From: Clostridium manihotivorum | GTDB taxonomy: Bacteria; Bacillota; Clostridia; Clostridiales; Clostridiaceae | Reading direction: 5' to 3' | Length of the DNA: 64,000 nucleotides | NCBI RefSeq assembly: GCF_004015185.1 | Contig: NZ_CP025746.1 | Coordinates: forward strand, 3,365,776-3,429,775 | Part shown: positions 46,358-55,918 of the stretch, one piece after another | Layout: each line of letters opens with the position of its first letter | Numbering within the stretch: the stretch's first letter is position 1 | Position numbers and translations under genes: made by a program | Notes under the pieces: generated by a model | Told to the model about the DNA's origin: nothing | Databases searched by the model: none | Seen by the model: the letters and a program-made list of their open reading frames with translations, nothing else

Positions 46358-47014
46358 TTCACCATATTTTTGTAAAAATAAAATTAATTCTGATCGGTTC
46401 TTTAGCTGGAGCTTTTCAAGTATTTTTGAAACGTAGTTTTTAACAGTTCCTTCGGTAACGTACATAGCCTCTGCTATGGATTTATTACTTTTCCCCTGTA
46501 ATATGTGGGAAGTTACTTCTTTTTCTCTCTGAGTAAGGGAATTTATAAGTCTTTTTCCCTCACTATTATTCGCTTTAGCTTTTTTCTTGTCTTCAATTGA
46601 ATTTAGAAGATTTATAACTTTAATAGTTACCTTGGGATTTAGTAATATTTGATCTGCATAGGCAGTTTTTATTGAGTTAACAATCTCTTGAGAATCAGAA
46701 TCTTTAAGAATATAACCATCTGCACCGTCCTTCAATACTTCAAAAATATATTCATCTTCATTGAAAGTAGTTAATATAACTATTTTAATTTTCGGATAAG
46801 TTACTTTAACTATTTTTGTAGCCTCTATTCCATCCATTACAGGCATCCTTATATCCATTAAGATTACATTTGGAGTATGTGTTTCTAGTAATTTTAGTAA
46901 TTCTCTACCGTTGCTTGCTTCACCAATTACCTCTATCTCGTCATGAAGACTTAATATCATTTTCAGCCCTTCTCGTACAATCTCTTGATCATCTACAATA
47001 ATAACTCTTATCAT
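46355..47014 (-). CDS. NarL/LuxR-family response regulator
   Basis: 219 residues. Receiver at 1-120 (IIVDDQE, phospho-Asp in VILMDIRMPVMDG, Lys in GYILKDS), then a LuxR-type helix-turn-helix (LTQREKEVTSHILQGKSNKSIAEAMYVTEGTVKNYVSKILEKL). It should bind DNA when phosphorylated by the adjacent kinase. ATG at 47014 follows GGAGG; the TTG at 47026 overlaps that site. It is 16 bases after the kinase gene. Confidence 0.93.
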   Translation of the reverse strand: MIRVIIVDDQEIVREGLKMILSLHDEIEVIGEASNGRELLKLLETHTPNVILMDIRMPVMDGIEATKIVKVTYPKIKIVILTTFNEDEYIFEVLKDGADGYILKDSDSQEIVNSIKTAYADQILLNPKVTIKVINLLNSIEDKKKAKANNSEGKRLINSLTQREKEVTSHILQGKSNKSIAEAMYVTEGTVKNYVSKILEKLQLKNRSELILFLQKYGE

Positions 47015-47030
47015 ACTATCCTCCAATCAA

Positions 47031-48206
47031 TCACACATTAGGAATATTAGCACTTATAGTAAAATTCTTTATTTCACCAGATATAAAACTAACATTACCA
47101 CCCAGCGCTTTTATCCTACTCTCTATGCCTTTTAGCCCAGTTGATTTTATTATGTTGCTGCAAGGTAAGCCATTGTTTTGTACAAGCAAACTAATATTAT
47201 TATCCTTTTTATTTATTTCTATAATAAAATTAGTTGCATTGCCATGTTTGATGCCATTAGTAACTGCTTCTCTAATAGTTTTATATATACAATTCTTAAT
47301 GTCAGGACTTACTTTTTCAACCTCTTCATCCATATGTAAAGTAAATTCAATGCTATTACTTTCCTTAAAATTATTAAATATTTCGTTTATAGAAATTCTT
47401 AATTTATCTACGTAATTATCTTTTCTTAATATAGAAACTACTTCCCTCAAGGAATTCATAGACTCTTTGGAAACTTGCTTAGCTTTAGTTATAGCGGTCT
47501 TTGCTTTTTCCGGATCTTTATCTAATATATTTTCTGCATACTCTATATTCATCTTTAAAGCTATAAGTGAATGGCCTATTGAATCGTGAAGTTCTTGAGC
47601 TATTCTAGTTCGTTCTTGTTCAAGGGTTAACTGTTTAATTATTTCTGAGTATTCATTTAAAGTTAAATTCTTAGCTAGAAGCTCTTGATTAAGATCTAAA
47701 ACTTTATTCCTCTCATTTACTACAGTTCTAAAAAGAAAGATAATTAAGAAGAAAGAACCATAGTTAAGTGCAACATTTACTAAACTACTTATAAAAGCTT
47801 TGGAATCAAACAAATCTATTTTGTATAAATTAGATATTAAATAAATTATAAAATGAAAAGTAACTAATCTTGTTTTAATATCCCTATTAACTATCATTAC
47901 TTCGATAAGTGTAAGTATGAAGTAAATATCAGTACCTGGATTTTTCATATAGTAGTTGAAATAGCCTATGATAACTACACTAAGACCATAGGATAAGTAA
48001 TATGTCTTATTTCTATAATCTTTTAAGTACTTGTATCTAAATATATTATTTAATACTAGTATTAGGCAGAGAGAAAGCAAAAAGGACGTATATGTATTTA
48101 GTACCTCATGTCCTTTTAAGATATGTGGTAAAATTGTATTAAGTGCTACAATCTCCATTATCCTGCAAAACAATAATCTGCCCCTAGTTGATGAATATTT
48201 TCTCAT
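47031..48206 (-). CDS. Sensor histidine kinase, NarX/LiaS type (HisKA_3)
   Basis: 391 residues. About six membrane segments in the first 165 residues, with very short outside loops, then HisKA_3 with QERTRIAQELHDSIGHSLIALKMN (phospho-His in ELHDSIGH) and a HATPase domain (REAVTNGIKHGNA, GLKGIESRIKALGG). The almost loop-free sensor resembles intramembrane-sensing kinases that watch the envelope. Pairs with the NarL-type regulator directly downstream. Target genes unknown. Confidence 0.92.
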   Translation of the reverse strand: MRKYSSTRGRLLFCRIMEIVALNTILPHILKGHEVLNTYTSFLLSLCLILVLNNIFRYKYLKDYRNKTYYLSYGLSVVIIGYFNYYMKNPGTDIYFILTLIEVMIVNRDIKTRLVTFHFIIYLISNLYKIDLFDSKAFISSLVNVALNYGSFFLIIFLFRTVVNERNKVLDLNQELLAKNLTLNEYSEIIKQLTLEQERTRIAQELHDSIGHSLIALKMNIEYAENILDKDPEKAKTAITKAKQVSKESMNSLREVVSILRKDNYVDKLRISINEIFNNFKESNSIEFTLHMDEEVEKVSPDIKNCIYKTIREAVTNGIKHGNATNFIIEINKKDNNISLLVQNNGLPCSNIIKSTGLKGIESRIKALGGNVSFISGEIKNFTISANIPNV

Positions 48207-48374
48207 ATATATATACCTTCATAATCTTAGAAATTAACTCTATTATACCATTTTATTGTCATAATCCACATATTACTAAAGTAATGATAATTATAGCCAG
48301 TATTAACCACTTGATGTATAATAAAATTTATTAATTAAATGCACAAAAATACTTATGGATAGGAGAAATTATTG

Positions 48375-48908
48375 ATGATTAAAGAAATTGAAACGCGCAG
48401 AAGCATAAGAAAATACATAGACAAGCCGGTTGAAAATGAAAAAATAACTGAAATCCTAGAAAGCGCAAGATTGGCTCCATCAGGTAACAACACTCAGCCC
48501 TGGCATTATATAGTAGTAAAATCAGAAGAAATGAGACAAAAAATAACTGAGGCCTCCCATAATCAGAAATGGATGCTAACTGCTCCTGTATTTATTGTAT
48601 GTGTTGCAGATGTGCGCTGTAGGATAAAAGAAGAGGTAATCATTAATGATAACAGTCCAGAAGATGAAGTAAAAAGAATAATTAGAGATACAGCAATTTC
48701 TGCTGGATATATGCTTTTACAAGCAAACAATTTAGGATTAGGGGTTTGCTGGGTTGCAGAGTTTACTCAAGAAGAGATAAGACCAGTATTAAACATACCT
48801 TCAGATAAATATGTAATAGGTGTTATTACAGTAGGTTATCCTAATGAGAATCCAAAAGCACGTCCTAGAAAGGCTCTTCAAGATATGGTTCATAATGAAA
48901 TCTGGTAA
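48375..48908 (+). CDS. Nitroreductase-family flavoprotein
   Basis: 177 residues. ETRRSIRKYIDKPVENEKI and ARLAPSGNNTQPWHYIVV are the N-terminal FMN-binding signature; ISAGYMLLQANNLGLGVCWVA and the GVITVGYPNE end complete the fold. FMN-dependent reductase of nitro, quinone or related compounds; substrate unknown. ATG at 48375 lies behind AGGAGAA; TTG one codon earlier is less likely. It diverges from the sensor kinase and is 47 bases before a lipoprotein gene that may share its transcript. Confidence 0.9.
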   Translation: MIKEIETRRSIRKYIDKPVENEKITEILESARLAPSGNNTQPWHYIVVKSEEMRQKITEASHNQKWMLTAPVFIVCVADVRCRIKEEVIINDNSPEDEVKRIIRDTAISAGYMLLQANNLGLGVCWVAEFTQEEIRPVLNIPSDKYVIGVITVGYPNENPKARPRKALQDMVHNEIW

Positions 48909-48955
48909 GCAGAATCCTATAATTACATGTATATAGTTTTAAGGAGGTGCTTGAT

Positions 48956-49375
48956 ATGAAAAGGCTAAAAAAAAATTTAATACTTTTTATACTTATAGTT
49001 ACCTTATCTTCATTATATTATGGGTGTGATAGCAAACACCAAAACCAAACTCAAAGCAAAACGAATTTTATTGACAGTAATAATATAAGAAGTTTTAAAA
49101 TCCACAATGTAAATGGAGAAGTAAAGGAAATAAAAGATAAATCTGATAGGGATAATATAATTGACTTAGTCAATAGTGTGAAAATTGCAAAGTCAAATGT
49201 GGAACCACGTGATGGTATTGGATATGGTGTTATAATAACCTACAGTAACGGAAGTAAGTTCTCTGCCAGTTATCTATCATCTATTATGAGTTATACAGTA
49301 GACGATAAGTCTACCTGGTGTGAAATAAATAAAAATATTACTAATGAATTAAAACATTACTATGATAAAAATTAG
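48956..49375 (+). CDS. Small lipoprotein, function unknown
   Basis: 139 residues with a lipoprotein signal ending SSLYYGC (Cys at about 24). The mature part contains IRSFKIHNVNGEVKEIKDKSDRDNIIDLVNSVKIAKSN and a YGVIITYSNGSKFSASYLSS beta pattern, a two-layer fold seen in small surface lipoproteins that I cannot name. ATG at 48956 follows AAGGAGGTG; the GTG at 48947 is inside that site. Follows the nitroreductase. Confidence 0.7.
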   Translation: MKRLKKNLILFILIVTLSSLYYGCDSKHQNQTQSKTNFIDSNNIRSFKIHNVNGEVKEIKDKSDRDNIIDLVNSVKIAKSNVEPRDGIGYGVIITYSNGSKFSASYLSSIMSYTVDDKSTWCEINKNITNELKHYYDKN

Positions 49376-49417
49376 TATTTTATATTATAAGTAAATTAAT
49401 AGTTTTAATAAATTAGT

Positions 49418-49447
49418 TTAATAGGACATCATATGATGTCCTATTAA
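49418..49447. terminator. 30-bp perfect palindrome, probable terminator
   Basis: Fifteen bases TTAATAGGACATCAT followed by their exact complement, then AAAAAC. Located 43 bases after the lipoprotein gene. Confidence 0.65.
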
Positions 49448-49501
49448 AAACATATTATTATCAATTTTATTCTTAAACATATCTTTTAATTTAAGCTGCT
49501 A

Positions 49502-49696
49502 TCAAATCTTATTCTTATTCTTCTCTGAAAGTGACCAGGATTTTAAGCTTAGCACCATTATTAAACAAATTAGAAAAGCTCCTACTATGTGACCATTATA
49601 GTCTTTTACTTTTTTAATAAAAATTGCATATAGATTCAAAATTAGCGCTAAACTTTGTACGGATAAAATAGTTATTTGTAATGGTCTTAGTTTCAT
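49502..49696 (-). CDS. Small two-helix membrane protein, unknown
   Basis: 64 residues: helix one LQITILSVQSLALILNLYAIFI, a short KKVKDYNGH loop, helix two IVGAFLICLIMVLSL, and a charged KNKNKI tail. AAGGTGA lies before ATG. No family recognised. A 16-base R1-like stretch (49708-49723, minus strand) overlaps its upstream region. Confidence 0.55.
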   Translation of the reverse strand: MKLRPLQITILSVQSLALILNLYAIFIKKVKDYNGHIVGAFLICLIMVLSLKSWSLSEKNKNKI

Positions 49697-49849
49697 ATTA
49701 TCACCTTATTAGTAGTTTAAGTTATGATTTACCTTCAACAACATTACCTTAGTTATTCCCTATCTTAATAAAAATATAATTAACCTTAATACAGTGCGTT
49801 AACTAAAATAATAAAAATTGCAGTGATATTTGAAAGCTGTTAGGTTTTG

Positions 49850-51490
49850 CTATAGTTTAAGTTCTTTTATCTTCCCTAGAAGTTCATAATACTCTTTATC
49901 TAATTCTTCTACATTATCCTTTTTAGATGGCATTGATAATCTACCAAGCACCTCTGAAAGCCTGTTCTGCAGCAGCATTAACTGCTTTTCTTTTTCTACT
50001 TCCTTCATGGTATTTGATTTTGATTTTTTATCTATATACTCTTTATAGCCACCATTGAAGAGATTAATCTTATTATCTTCCATAGTCATTATTTTATCAG
50101 CAACTTCTTCAATAAATCTTCTGTCATGAGACACAAAAAGTAAAGTTCCATTATAACCTCTTAGTGCTTCTTCAATTACCTCTAATGAATCTATATCCAT
50201 ATAATTTGTCGGTTCATCTAAAATAAGCATATTAAAATCACTAAGTAATATTTTGGCAAGAGAAACTTTAACTCTTTCCCCTCCACTTAAGACTCTAACC
50301 TTTTTAAAGATATCATCTTTTCTAAATAAAAGTCTAGATAGAAGTATTCTAGCAAAGGTTTCATCATAAATGCTCTCTTTAAGGACATTTTCCTTTATTG
50401 TTAAACCTTCATCAAGTATATTCATATCTTGACTAAAATAGCCTATCTTGGCACTGTTAGAGATACGTATGGAGCTATCTCCTTGCATAATCATTTTAAC
50501 AAGTGTGCTTTTGCCACAGCCATTAGGACCAACTACAGCCACTTTAGAATCTTTATATATCTCAAAATCTGCACTATTAAATATTATCTTATCTTTAAAA
50601 CTCTTACTTATCTTGCGCCCTTCAATAATTATTTTACTATGCAATTCATTAACACTTGAAATATCAAGTTTGATTTTCTCATGTACCTTTGGCCTTTCTT
50701 TTATTTCTAGATGATCTATTCGTTTATTTAAGTTTTTTACAGCTCTATCAATACTTGCTTTAGCCTTTTGTCCTCCCATTTTATGAAGTCTTGCTTCTGA
50801 GTTTCCCATTCTACTAGGAGCATTTTTAATTCCTGAGGATTTTTCTCTAGCATCCACAATTGCATGTTTAAGTCTAGTTTTTTCTTTGGTATATTGTGTA
50901 TATTCAAATTCTGCTCTTTCTTTATCTCGAAGTTTTTTATCAAAATATGCACTATAATTTCCGTTATAGCAAATTAACTTACCATCTTCTAATTCATATA
51001 TCTTGTTGCATAGCTTATCTAAGAAGTTTCTATCATGAGATATTATCATAAGTGCACCTTTGTATTCTTCAAGTCTTTTCTCTATCAACTCTATTCCTTC
51101 AATATCTAAATTACTTGTAGGTTCATCTGCAATTATTAATTCTTGATCCTTGCTAAAGGCACTTGCAAGCTTAAATCTGGTCTTTTCTCCTCCGCTCATA
51201 CTATCCTTATATTGTGCATTGATGTTAAACTTCGAAGCTATTTCCTCATCAAGTTTCTTATCTTCTGGTTCTCTTAGCTGAGATATATAAGAGTAGCTAT
51301 CATAAATCTTTACACTTCCTTCATCCGGTTTTATATTTTTAGTTATAATATCAATCAGAGTTGTTTTACCCACCCCATTGATTCCAACAATACCAATTCT
51401 GTCCTCAGAATAAACCCTGAAATTATCTATATTTAATATTAGTCGTTCACCAAAATATTTTTTAACTTTGTTACATTCAATTAATAGCAT
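49850..51490 (-). CDS. ABC-F family ATPase, probable ribosomal protection protein
   Basis: 546 residues, two ABC domains and no membrane segment. Walker A GINGVGKTTL and GPNGCGKSTL; signatures MSGGEKTRFKLA and LSGGERVKVSLA; Walker B IIADEPTSNLD and LILDEPTNYMD. The interdomain linker (SGIKNAPSRMGNSEARLHKMGGQKAKASIDRAVKNLNKRI) is of the Vga/Lsa/Msr type, the antibiotic-resistance ABC-Fs that dislodge drugs from the ribosomal peptidyl-transferase site; drug range cannot be told. It begins behind a GGAGGAG site that is itself base-paired in a hairpin. Confidence 0.87.
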   Translation of the reverse strand: MLLIECNKVKKYFGERLILNIDNFRVYSEDRIGIVGINGVGKTTLIDIITKNIKPDEGSVKIYDSYSYISQLREPEDKKLDEEIASKFNINAQYKDSMSGGEKTRFKLASAFSKDQELIIADEPTSNLDIEGIELIEKRLEEYKGALMIISHDRNFLDKLCNKIYELEDGKLICYNGNYSAYFDKKLRDKERAEFEYTQYTKEKTRLKHAIVDAREKSSGIKNAPSRMGNSEARLHKMGGQKAKASIDRAVKNLNKRIDHLEIKERPKVHEKIKLDISSVNELHSKIIIEGRKISKSFKDKIIFNSADFEIYKDSKVAVVGPNGCGKSTLVKMIMQGDSSIRISNSAKIGYFSQDMNILDEGLTIKENVLKESIYDETFARILLSRLLFRKDDIFKKVRVLSGGERVKVSLAKILLSDFNMLILDEPTNYMDIDSLEVIEEALRGYNGTLLFVSHDRRFIEEVADKIMTMEDNKINLFNGGYKEYIDKKSKSNTMKEVEKEKQLMLLQNRLSEVLGRLSMPSKKDNVEELDKEYYELLGKIKELKL

Positions 51491-52063
51491 AAAAAAATCT
51501 CCTCCTTTTATTTTGGAGAAGATAGAAATTTCCCATATATTATCTGTTCTTAAATCTTTGACGCTTACTAAGGTTATGTATTAACTTTATATATAGTTAA
51601 ATTCTAAACTTAGAAGGAAATAATAATGAAATATGATTTATGCTGTGAAATACTATAAAAAGAAAAAATATAGCAATCCTAATCATAACAAGATACATAC
51701 ACAAAGAGGCTTTTTTTTTAAGCACCTTCGGCAAGTATAACTAAATATATTTCATTAACAAACATTACCACGTCTTTATTAAGATTTAAAAATATTAAGA
51801 CAAGTACAGTCAGAAAATCCTATCCGCTCACAAAAATGTACAACAAATAAAGCTAATTAAAGCTCTAGAAATTATTCATTTATAGTCTTGAAAGCGAATT
51901 ATAATCTCATTTCTGCAAATACCTTGCCCTTTCTTTAAAATAATACATACTACAATAAGTAACTTATCAATAATTTTTATTATTGTCAATATAATTTTGT
52001 TTATAACTATAAATAAAATTATGAATGCTTCCAGCAATTAACAGTCATCGTTCTTATATTATC
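51491..52063. other. Leader of the ABC-F gene and AT-rich intergenic DNA
   Basis: About 570 bp without a supported gene. On the minus strand a long leader could precede the ABC-F gene; a frame of about 35-40 codons near 51606-51726 has no good ribosome site. A T-rich run occurs at 51711-51719. Confidence 0.45.
51497..51523 (-). promoter_or_regulatory. Hairpin sequestering the ABC-F ribosome-binding site
   Basis: In the mRNA sense AUCUUCUCC (51523-51515) pairs with GGAGGAGAU (51505-51497) at 8 of 9 positions around a nine-base A/U loop. The right arm is the Shine-Dalgarno sequence, 7 bases before the ATG. This is the usual shape of a translational attenuator. Confidence 0.6.
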
Positions 52064-52110
52064 TATACATTGCTGGTAAAAATTAAACTGACTTAAACCA
52101 GCAATGTATA
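52064..52110. terminator. Terminator-like hairpin after the P-type ATPase
   Basis: TATACATTGCTGGT at 52064-52077 pairs perfectly with 52097-52110, just beyond the stop codon at 52115. Confidence 0.65.
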
Positions 52111-52114
52111 AACT

Positions 52115-54595
52115 CTATTTTCTTAAACACTTTACAACTTCCCACCACCCTGTAGATATTAAACCAAGAATAAAAGCCATTGTAAACGTTTGTAACTCTA
52201 GGGATGATGTTTGGAATAATACTTGTAGGAATGGATTATATACAATAAGCAAAAGAGTAACCACTGATATAATATTTACAATGGTTCTTATCCTATTTTT
52301 ACTCTGTAATAGTTGTGTAATTAAGAGCTTTGAACCTGAACTACTCACTAGTACAAGAATCATATTTCCTATCAATAATACTACTAAAGAAAAACTTCTT
52401 GCATACTCTATAGAAAAACCCTTATCTACCAAATAGTGAAATGGGAGAAAAGCTGATAAAAACATTGTAGTACCAAGTAATAAAGTCATCTTGACCATTT
52501 GTTGTGTAATTAAGGACTCTTTTGGAGATCTCGGCGGCTGCTTCATTATATTAGGTTCTTCAGGCTCCAGTTCAAAAATTATTGAACAAGTTGGATCTAT
52601 TATTAATTCTAAAAGCATTATATGCATCGGCAGTAATATTTGAGGAAGATTAAACATAGGAGAAAACAGTGCTAGAGCAACTATTGGAATATGAATTATC
52701 AGAATATATATCATTGCCTTTCGTATATTGGTAAAAATTCTTCTACCGTCTCTAACAGTGTCTACTATAGTAGTAAAGCTATCATCTAGGATTATCATAT
52801 CTGAAGCTTCTTTTGCAACCTCGGTTCCTCTTTTGCCCATGGCGATGCCAATATTTGAGTCTTTCAATGCTGGAGCATCGTTAACTCCATCCCCTGTCAT
52901 AGCAACTATTTCACCATTTTCTTTAAGAGCTTTTACTATTCTCATTTTGTGAGCAGGAATCACTCTTGAAAATACGTCACATTCTTTAACTGCTTCTCTT
53001 AATTCATAAGCATCCATTTTTTCTATTTCATCACCAGTAATAGTCCTTTTAGAAAACCTTAAGCCTATTTCCTGCCCTATTGCCATAGCAGTTTTATAGT
53101 AATCCCCAGTTATCATTACTACTCTTATTCCTGCGGCATTACAGCCTTTAACTGCATCTATGACACCAGCTTTAGGTGAATCTTGGAAGCCTATTAAGCC
53201 TCTAAAATCTAACTTATATTGATTTAAGCTATCAAGTATTCTACTATCATTACCTTCCGCAAAAGCTAAGACTCTAAGTCCTTTTGAAGCCATTTTATCA
53301 AACTCTAATTTTATTGAAAGCTTTTCCTCATCAGTTAGATTGGTAAGCTCTAGTATAGCTTCAGGCGAACCCTTAGCAGCTACGTAATACTCTGAGTCCA
53401 TTATATAAATATTGGCCATGGTCTTAGTTTTAGAGTCAAAGTCAAACTTTTTATATAACTCTAAAGCATTAAGTTGAGCTAAAGAAAACTTGTTACTATA
53501 TTGTTCCAAAATAGCCTTTTCAAGAGAATCACTAGAATCTGTTTCGCTAGATAAAATGCTTAATAGTGCTAACTTTTTATCAGTTTTCTCTAAGCCTATA
53601 CTGCCCAGATCTTTTGAAAAAACTTCTTTTACCTTCATTTTGTTTTCAGTAATAGTACCGGTTTTATCAACGCAAAGTACTGTAGTAGCACCTAAGGTTT
53701 CAACTGCCGAAATTTTCCGCATGATTACATTTTTCTTTGCCAGCCTATAAGCTCCCATTGATAAAAATACAGTTAAAACCACAGGAAACTCTTCTGGAAT
53801 AATAGCCATAGCTAAAGTGATTCCTGCCATTATACTCTTTAAGATATTTCCACTAGTAATATAGGAGAGGCTTATTACAATAAAACATAATAAAGCTCCA
53901 ACCTTTGCTAGATTTTTTACCAAGCTACCAACTTTTTTTTCAAGCGGGGTTGGTTCATCTTTTATTTCATATATAGACTTTCCTATCTTTCCATATTCAG
54001 TATTCAGCCCTATTGTTTTTACTAAAGCTAAACAAGTACCTGATACAGCTAGTGTTCCGGCATATAGCATGTACCTTTTCCAATGATCCTTGTCCTCAGT
54101 TATGTCCTGCTTACAAAGCTTATAAACAGGTTCTGACTCACCTGTAAGAGCAGATTCATCTACCTGGAAGTTAGAGACCTCTATAATTTCACAATCCGCT
54201 GGAATTCTCTCACCTGGCGATATATAAACTACATCTTTAGGAACTAAATCTGAACTATTTATTAGTATTTTCTTACCATCTCTAAAGACATATACCTTTG
54301 CACATACAAGGTTCTTCAATTCATTCATAGTTTTATCAGTCTTCCACTGTTGTATAAAAGAAATTGCTGAAACAAAGGAAACGAAAACAAGCATGACAAT
54401 GCCTTCTCTAAATTGACCTATGATAAAGTAAATTACTGTTGCACACAAAAGCAACAATAACATCGGTTCCTTAAAAACATCAATAATCTTTGATACAAAT
54501 GTTGACTTTGTCTTTTTAAAAAGCTCATTTGTTCCATATCTTTCTTTATTCTTAATTACTTCTTCCGTGCTCAAACCTTTAATATACTGTGACAT
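52115..54595 (-). CDS. P-type cation-transporting ATPase (P2, Ca2+-ATPase-like)
   Basis: 826 residues. N-terminal cation-ATPase segment (YIKGLSTEEVIKNKERYGTNEL), actuator TGES, phosphorylation loop CVDKTGTITEN, nucleotide region, hinge MTGDGVNDAPALKDSNIGIAMG and C-terminal membrane helices (LIIDPTCSIIFELEPEEPNIM). Helix M4 reads IPEEFPVV in place of the IPEGLP of calcium pumps, a variant in a poorly characterised bacterial branch, so the ion is uncertain (Ca2+ or Mn2+ are guesses). GAGGTAG precedes ATG. Single gene. Confidence 0.9.
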   Translation of the reverse strand: MSQYIKGLSTEEVIKNKERYGTNELFKKTKSTFVSKIIDVFKEPMLLLLLCATVIYFIIGQFREGIVMLVFVSFVSAISFIQQWKTDKTMNELKNLVCAKVYVFRDGKKILINSSDLVPKDVVYISPGERIPADCEIIEVSNFQVDESALTGESEPVYKLCKQDITEDKDHWKRYMLYAGTLAVSGTCLALVKTIGLNTEYGKIGKSIYEIKDEPTPLEKKVGSLVKNLAKVGALLCFIVISLSYITSGNILKSIMAGITLAMAIIPEEFPVVLTVFLSMGAYRLAKKNVIMRKISAVETLGATTVLCVDKTGTITENKMKVKEVFSKDLGSIGLEKTDKKLALLSILSSETDSSDSLEKAILEQYSNKFSLAQLNALELYKKFDFDSKTKTMANIYIMDSEYYVAAKGSPEAILELTNLTDEEKLSIKLEFDKMASKGLRVLAFAEGNDSRILDSLNQYKLDFRGLIGFQDSPKAGVIDAVKGCNAAGIRVVMITGDYYKTAMAIGQEIGLRFSKRTITGDEIEKMDAYELREAVKECDVFSRVIPAHKMRIVKALKENGEIVAMTGDGVNDAPALKDSNIGIAMGKRGTEVAKEASDMIILDDSFTTIVDTVRDGRRIFTNIRKAMIYILIIHIPIVALALFSPMFNLPQILLPMHIMLLELIIDPTCSIIFELEPEEPNIMKQPPRSPKESLITQQMVKMTLLLGTTMFLSAFLPFHYLVDKGFSIEYARSFSLVVLLIGNMILVLVSSSGSKLLITQLLQSKNRIRTIVNIISVVTLLLIVYNPFLQVLFQTSSLELQTFTMAFILGLISTGWWEVVKCLRK

Positions 54596-54800
54596 AACTA
54601 CCTCATTATCAATTAATATAATGTATTCTATGATATATAGCTTAATTTGTGCATATTTTCTCAGCTATAGTTAATTTCAATTGATAATAAGTATTATTAT
54701 AAACCATTTAGTCCTTAAGCAATTATTTCAGAATTATAGGTATACTTCAAATAGTCATACCGTCACTGATAAATTTATTTGTTATCTTTATTGATAAATG

Positions 54801-55271
54801 CTACTGTAGCTTGCTAATTTCATAACCTTCACCAATTTCTTCATTTATTTGCCTTTTTAATTTTCCAAAGGATAACTCTTTATCCTCTCCTCCTACAGAA
54901 ACAAAGCTCTTTGCAAGATCTTCTGTAGTAGTTTCTAGCAGTCTCATAAATTTGTCATAGGCAAAGTCTAACTTTTTATCTTCTTCATTTTTTCCGAAGA
55001 CTTGGTAGATTAGACCTTCAATAAGTTGATCCATACCATAGAGCTTCACATGTATAAGCTCATGGATTACAAGCTCTTCAAGATTGGGCCATCTGGAGTT
55101 GAAGTTATTAATTAAAAGTACAGCCTTCTTATCTTCTGCATCTATCTTTATATCTCCAGACTTTCTCCAGTCTTTATTAACAAGAACATATCTTATATCC
55201 CAGTCCCTTAATCTCAATATATCTTGCCATTTTTCTAAAAATCTTTTTAAATCTTTCTCATCATATGACAT
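54801..55271 (-). CDS. HExxH-containing putative metalloprotein
   Basis: 156 residues, soluble. Centre reads NLEELVIHELIHVKLYG, a zinc-protease HExxH motif with a following YGMDQLIEG that could give the third ligand Glu. The size is that of small metallopeptidase-like or SprT-like proteins, but I cannot name a family. AGGGGG precedes ATG. Neighbours (cation pump, coat genes) do not explain it. Confidence 0.65.
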   Translation of the reverse strand: MSYDEKDLKRFLEKWQDILRLRDWDIRYVLVNKDWRKSGDIKIDAEDKKAVLLINNFNSRWPNLEELVIHELIHVKLYGMDQLIEGLIYQVFGKNEEDKKLDFAYDKFMRLLETTTEDLAKSFVSVGGEDKELSFGKLKRQINEEIGEGYEISKLQ

Positions 55272-55694
55272 ATTAATTTTCCCCCTAAACAGTATATACT
55301 ACCTTTTTTATTTATTTTAGATCGATATTAAACATCCTTAGATACAATATATATATTAACATAATGTATTATTAATGGAAATGCGAGAGTCAGATCGCTT
55401 AACTCATTTCCTATTTTGTAAGTGTTAATTTTCAACAATCTTAAAATATCCGTAAGTTTTATTAAGCATTTCTTTACAATACTTTGTGAAGACTTTGAAT
55501 TCGTCAGTTATTCTTAGCCATTAAAAAGCTTTTAGTATAACAGATATCCTTAGTGGAATAATAAACTTGTTTACTAAAGCTGTACCGCCTCAGTCTCATA
55601 TATATTTTCAAAACTCCTCTGGTTTTTGAGAAGAGAATTTGAAAATATAAGTTTTAATATGAAGTGGTACATAAGAATATGGGAGGTGAATTTT
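55272..55694. other. Intergenic region before the coat operon
   Basis: About 420 bp without a gene. The clear element is a hairpin at 55601-55649 (TATATTTTCAAA pairing with TTTGAAAATATA, inner CTCCTCT/AGAAGAG), 45 bases before the first coat gene. Sporulation promoters are expected but I cannot define one. Confidence 0.5.
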
Positions 55695-55904
55695 TTGGAA
55701 CAAAATTATTTAGCACCTGCAGAAACAATGCAAATTCATGAATTACTAAACTTTAAGACTATATGCATGACCTCCTCAAAAATGATGGAAGGCGTAGTCT
55801 TTGATCAAGAATTGAAAACTCTATTTGAAAAAGACGTAAGACAATCAATTACAGCTATAAATGATTTACAAGTACTGTTAGGAAAAGCACCAAAATTAAG
55901 ATAG
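55695..55904 (+). CDS. Short spore-coat-associated protein (CotF-partner type)
   Basis: 69 residues from a TTG start five to six bases behind GGGAGGTG. It reads MEQNYLAPAETMQIHELLNFKTICMTSSKMM, with C-terminal VRQSITAINDLQVLLGKA. Small proteins of this kind occur next to CotF-like coat proteins in Clostridium. The related gene at 57464 has the same HExxxxHELxxxKxxxxxK pattern. Probable coat component, made in the mother cell. Starts the operon 55.7-57.4 kb. Confidence 0.7.
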   Translation: MEQNYLAPAETMQIHELLNFKTICMTSSKMMEGVVFDQELKTLFEKDVRQSITAINDLQVLLGKAPKLR

Positions 55905-55918
55905 GAGGCTATAAACTA

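Noticed and set aside
51606..51726. Leader peptide for the ABC-F gene
   Set aside because: A GTG/ATG frame of 35-40 codons exists but lacks a ribosome site and has no pairing that would free the hairpin.
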